NCBI GenBank assembly: GCA_016463225.1
Contig: JAEMRT010000008.1
Location: 1-64,000 of the forward strand
DNA: 64,000 bases
Reading direction: 5' to 3'
DNA from: Sphingopyxis sp.
Lineage (GTDB): Bacteria; Pseudomonadota; Alphaproteobacteria; Sphingomonadales; Sphingomonadaceae
Part shown: in pieces, positions 63,574-64,000 of the stretch
How the letters are laid out: the number at the start of each line of letters is the position of its first letter
Position numbering within the stretch: the stretch's first letter is position 1
Program-made: the position numbers and the translations under genes
The notes under the pieces: generated by a model
The model's input: the letters and a program-made list of their open reading frames with translations, nothing else
Databases searched by the model: none
What the model was told of the DNA's origin: nothing

Positions 63574-64000
63574 CTAAAGCGTCCGGTACATCACCAGCGC
63601 ATCGACCAGCCCGTCTTGCGGATGATCGAACGCGCCGGGCAGTCGCCCGACGATGTCGAACCCCAGCGACTGCCACAGCCCGACCGCGCGCACGTTGCTG
63701 CTGACCACGAAGTTGAACTGCATCGCCCGAAAGCCCCGTGCCCGGGCATGATCGATCGAATGAAGGCACATCGCGCGGGCGACGCCGCGCCCGGTGGCCG
63801 CCGCGCCGGTCATGTAACCGGCGTTGCACACATGCCGCCCGCCGCCGGCCTGGTTGGCGCGGAGGTAATAGGTGCCAAGAATGACGCCGTCAGCCTCGGC
63901 AACGAACGCCGCCTTGTCAGCGCCCAGCCAATAGGCGAGCGCCTCATCCTCACGCATATTGCGATCGAGCGTGTAGGTTTCACCCGCCCGGATCGTCGGT
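63574..64000 (-). CDS. GNAT family N-acetyltransferase (5-prime end outside window)
   Basis: At least 142 codons of an acetyltransferase whose beginning is cut by the window edge. The frame stays open upstream of the first internal ATG at 63957 (PTIRAGETYTLDRN). The acetyl-CoA binding segment is TGAAATGRGVARAMCLH (Q/RxxGxG/A-type), followed by ARARGFRAMQFNFVVSSNVRAVGLWQSLGF with the Asn and Gly-Phe of motif B, ending LVMYRTL. Substrate unknown; GNAT members act on amines of peptides, ribosomal proteins or small molecules. Confidence 0.85.
   Translation of the reverse strand, partial: PTIRAGETYTLDRNMREDEALAYWLGADKAAFVAEADGVILGTYYLRANQAGGGRHVCNAGYMTGAAATGRGVARAMCLHSIDHARARGFRAMQFNFVVSSNVRAVGLWQSLGFDIVGRLPGAFDHPQDGLVDALVMYRTL

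Overview
This GC-rich window (64 kb, about 68 protein genes, no rRNA, tRNA, CRISPR array or insertion sequence seen) reads as ordinary chromosome of an alphaproteobacterium of the Sphingomonadales, most like Sphingopyxis. The reasons are the PhyR-NepR-EcfG general stress locus, the orphan Flp pilins, the sphingomonad-type secreted hypotheticals, the UdgX/radical-SAM repair block and the intergenic palindromes. The species assignment is inference. TTG and GTG starts are frequent and several annotated starts rest on ribosome-binding-site position.

Layout. 1-1.9 kb: methyltransferase-like protein, MutT, two Flp pilins. 1.9-9.1 kb: LysM metalloprotease, accA, xerD, a large secreted hypothetical, aroK-aroB. 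9.1-15.8 kb: Kef-type antiporter, NifU-like scaffold, cvpA, radA, a penicillin-binding-like hydrolase, a small transaldolase. 15.9-21.9 kb: acyl-CoA genes (crotonase and thiolase-like) behind a TTGACG-N4-CGTCAA operator, an ALDH7 dehydrogenase, acs. 22-27.2 kb: hydrolase, then the four-gene set Anbu peptidase / transglutaminase / alpha-E / circularly permuted ATP-grasp, a conserved but functionally unresolved peptide-ligation or degradation system. 27.4-33.8 kb: TauE, ModE-like regulator, secA, secreted proteins, and an SDR behind a second copy of the same operator.

33.8-38.9 kb holds the most interesting locus. It is a complete bufferin-type operon on the minus strand: precursor peptide BufA (DUF2282), MNIO enzyme BufB (DUF692), partner BufC (DUF2063), DoxX, an ECF sigma factor (SigF-like) and its NrsF (DUF1109) antagonist. 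A GTAACC-N16-CGAAAC promoter lies in front of bufA. Two GIN/DUF2807 proteins follow, separated from it by a perfect 15-bp-arm palindrome that contains the Shine-Dalgarno sequence. The family precedent is a copper-binding modified peptide made under metal stress.

39-51 kb: GreA-like factor, HI0933 flavoprotein, DEAD-box helicase, quinone reductase, and the dispersed formaldehyde/formate genes fghA, purU and adhC, then sdaA and sodB. 51.4-56.7 kb: a tightly overlapped DNA-repair operon (radical SAM, UdgX, MBL exonuclease, ATP-dependent ligase). 56.8-61.5 kb: general stress response locus (GAF-PAS-HWE kinase, PhyR, an EcfG paralogue, a BLUF photoreceptor, NepR, EcfG), with a perfect GGAAC-N16-CGTT promoter placed so close to nepR that the message would be nearly leaderless. 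61.6-64 kb: a PQQ-type sugar dehydrogenase, a lipase-like hydrolase and a GNAT acetyltransferase cut by the window end.

At least four families of long palindromic repeats occupy the intergenic gaps, two or more of them present in two copies within the window.
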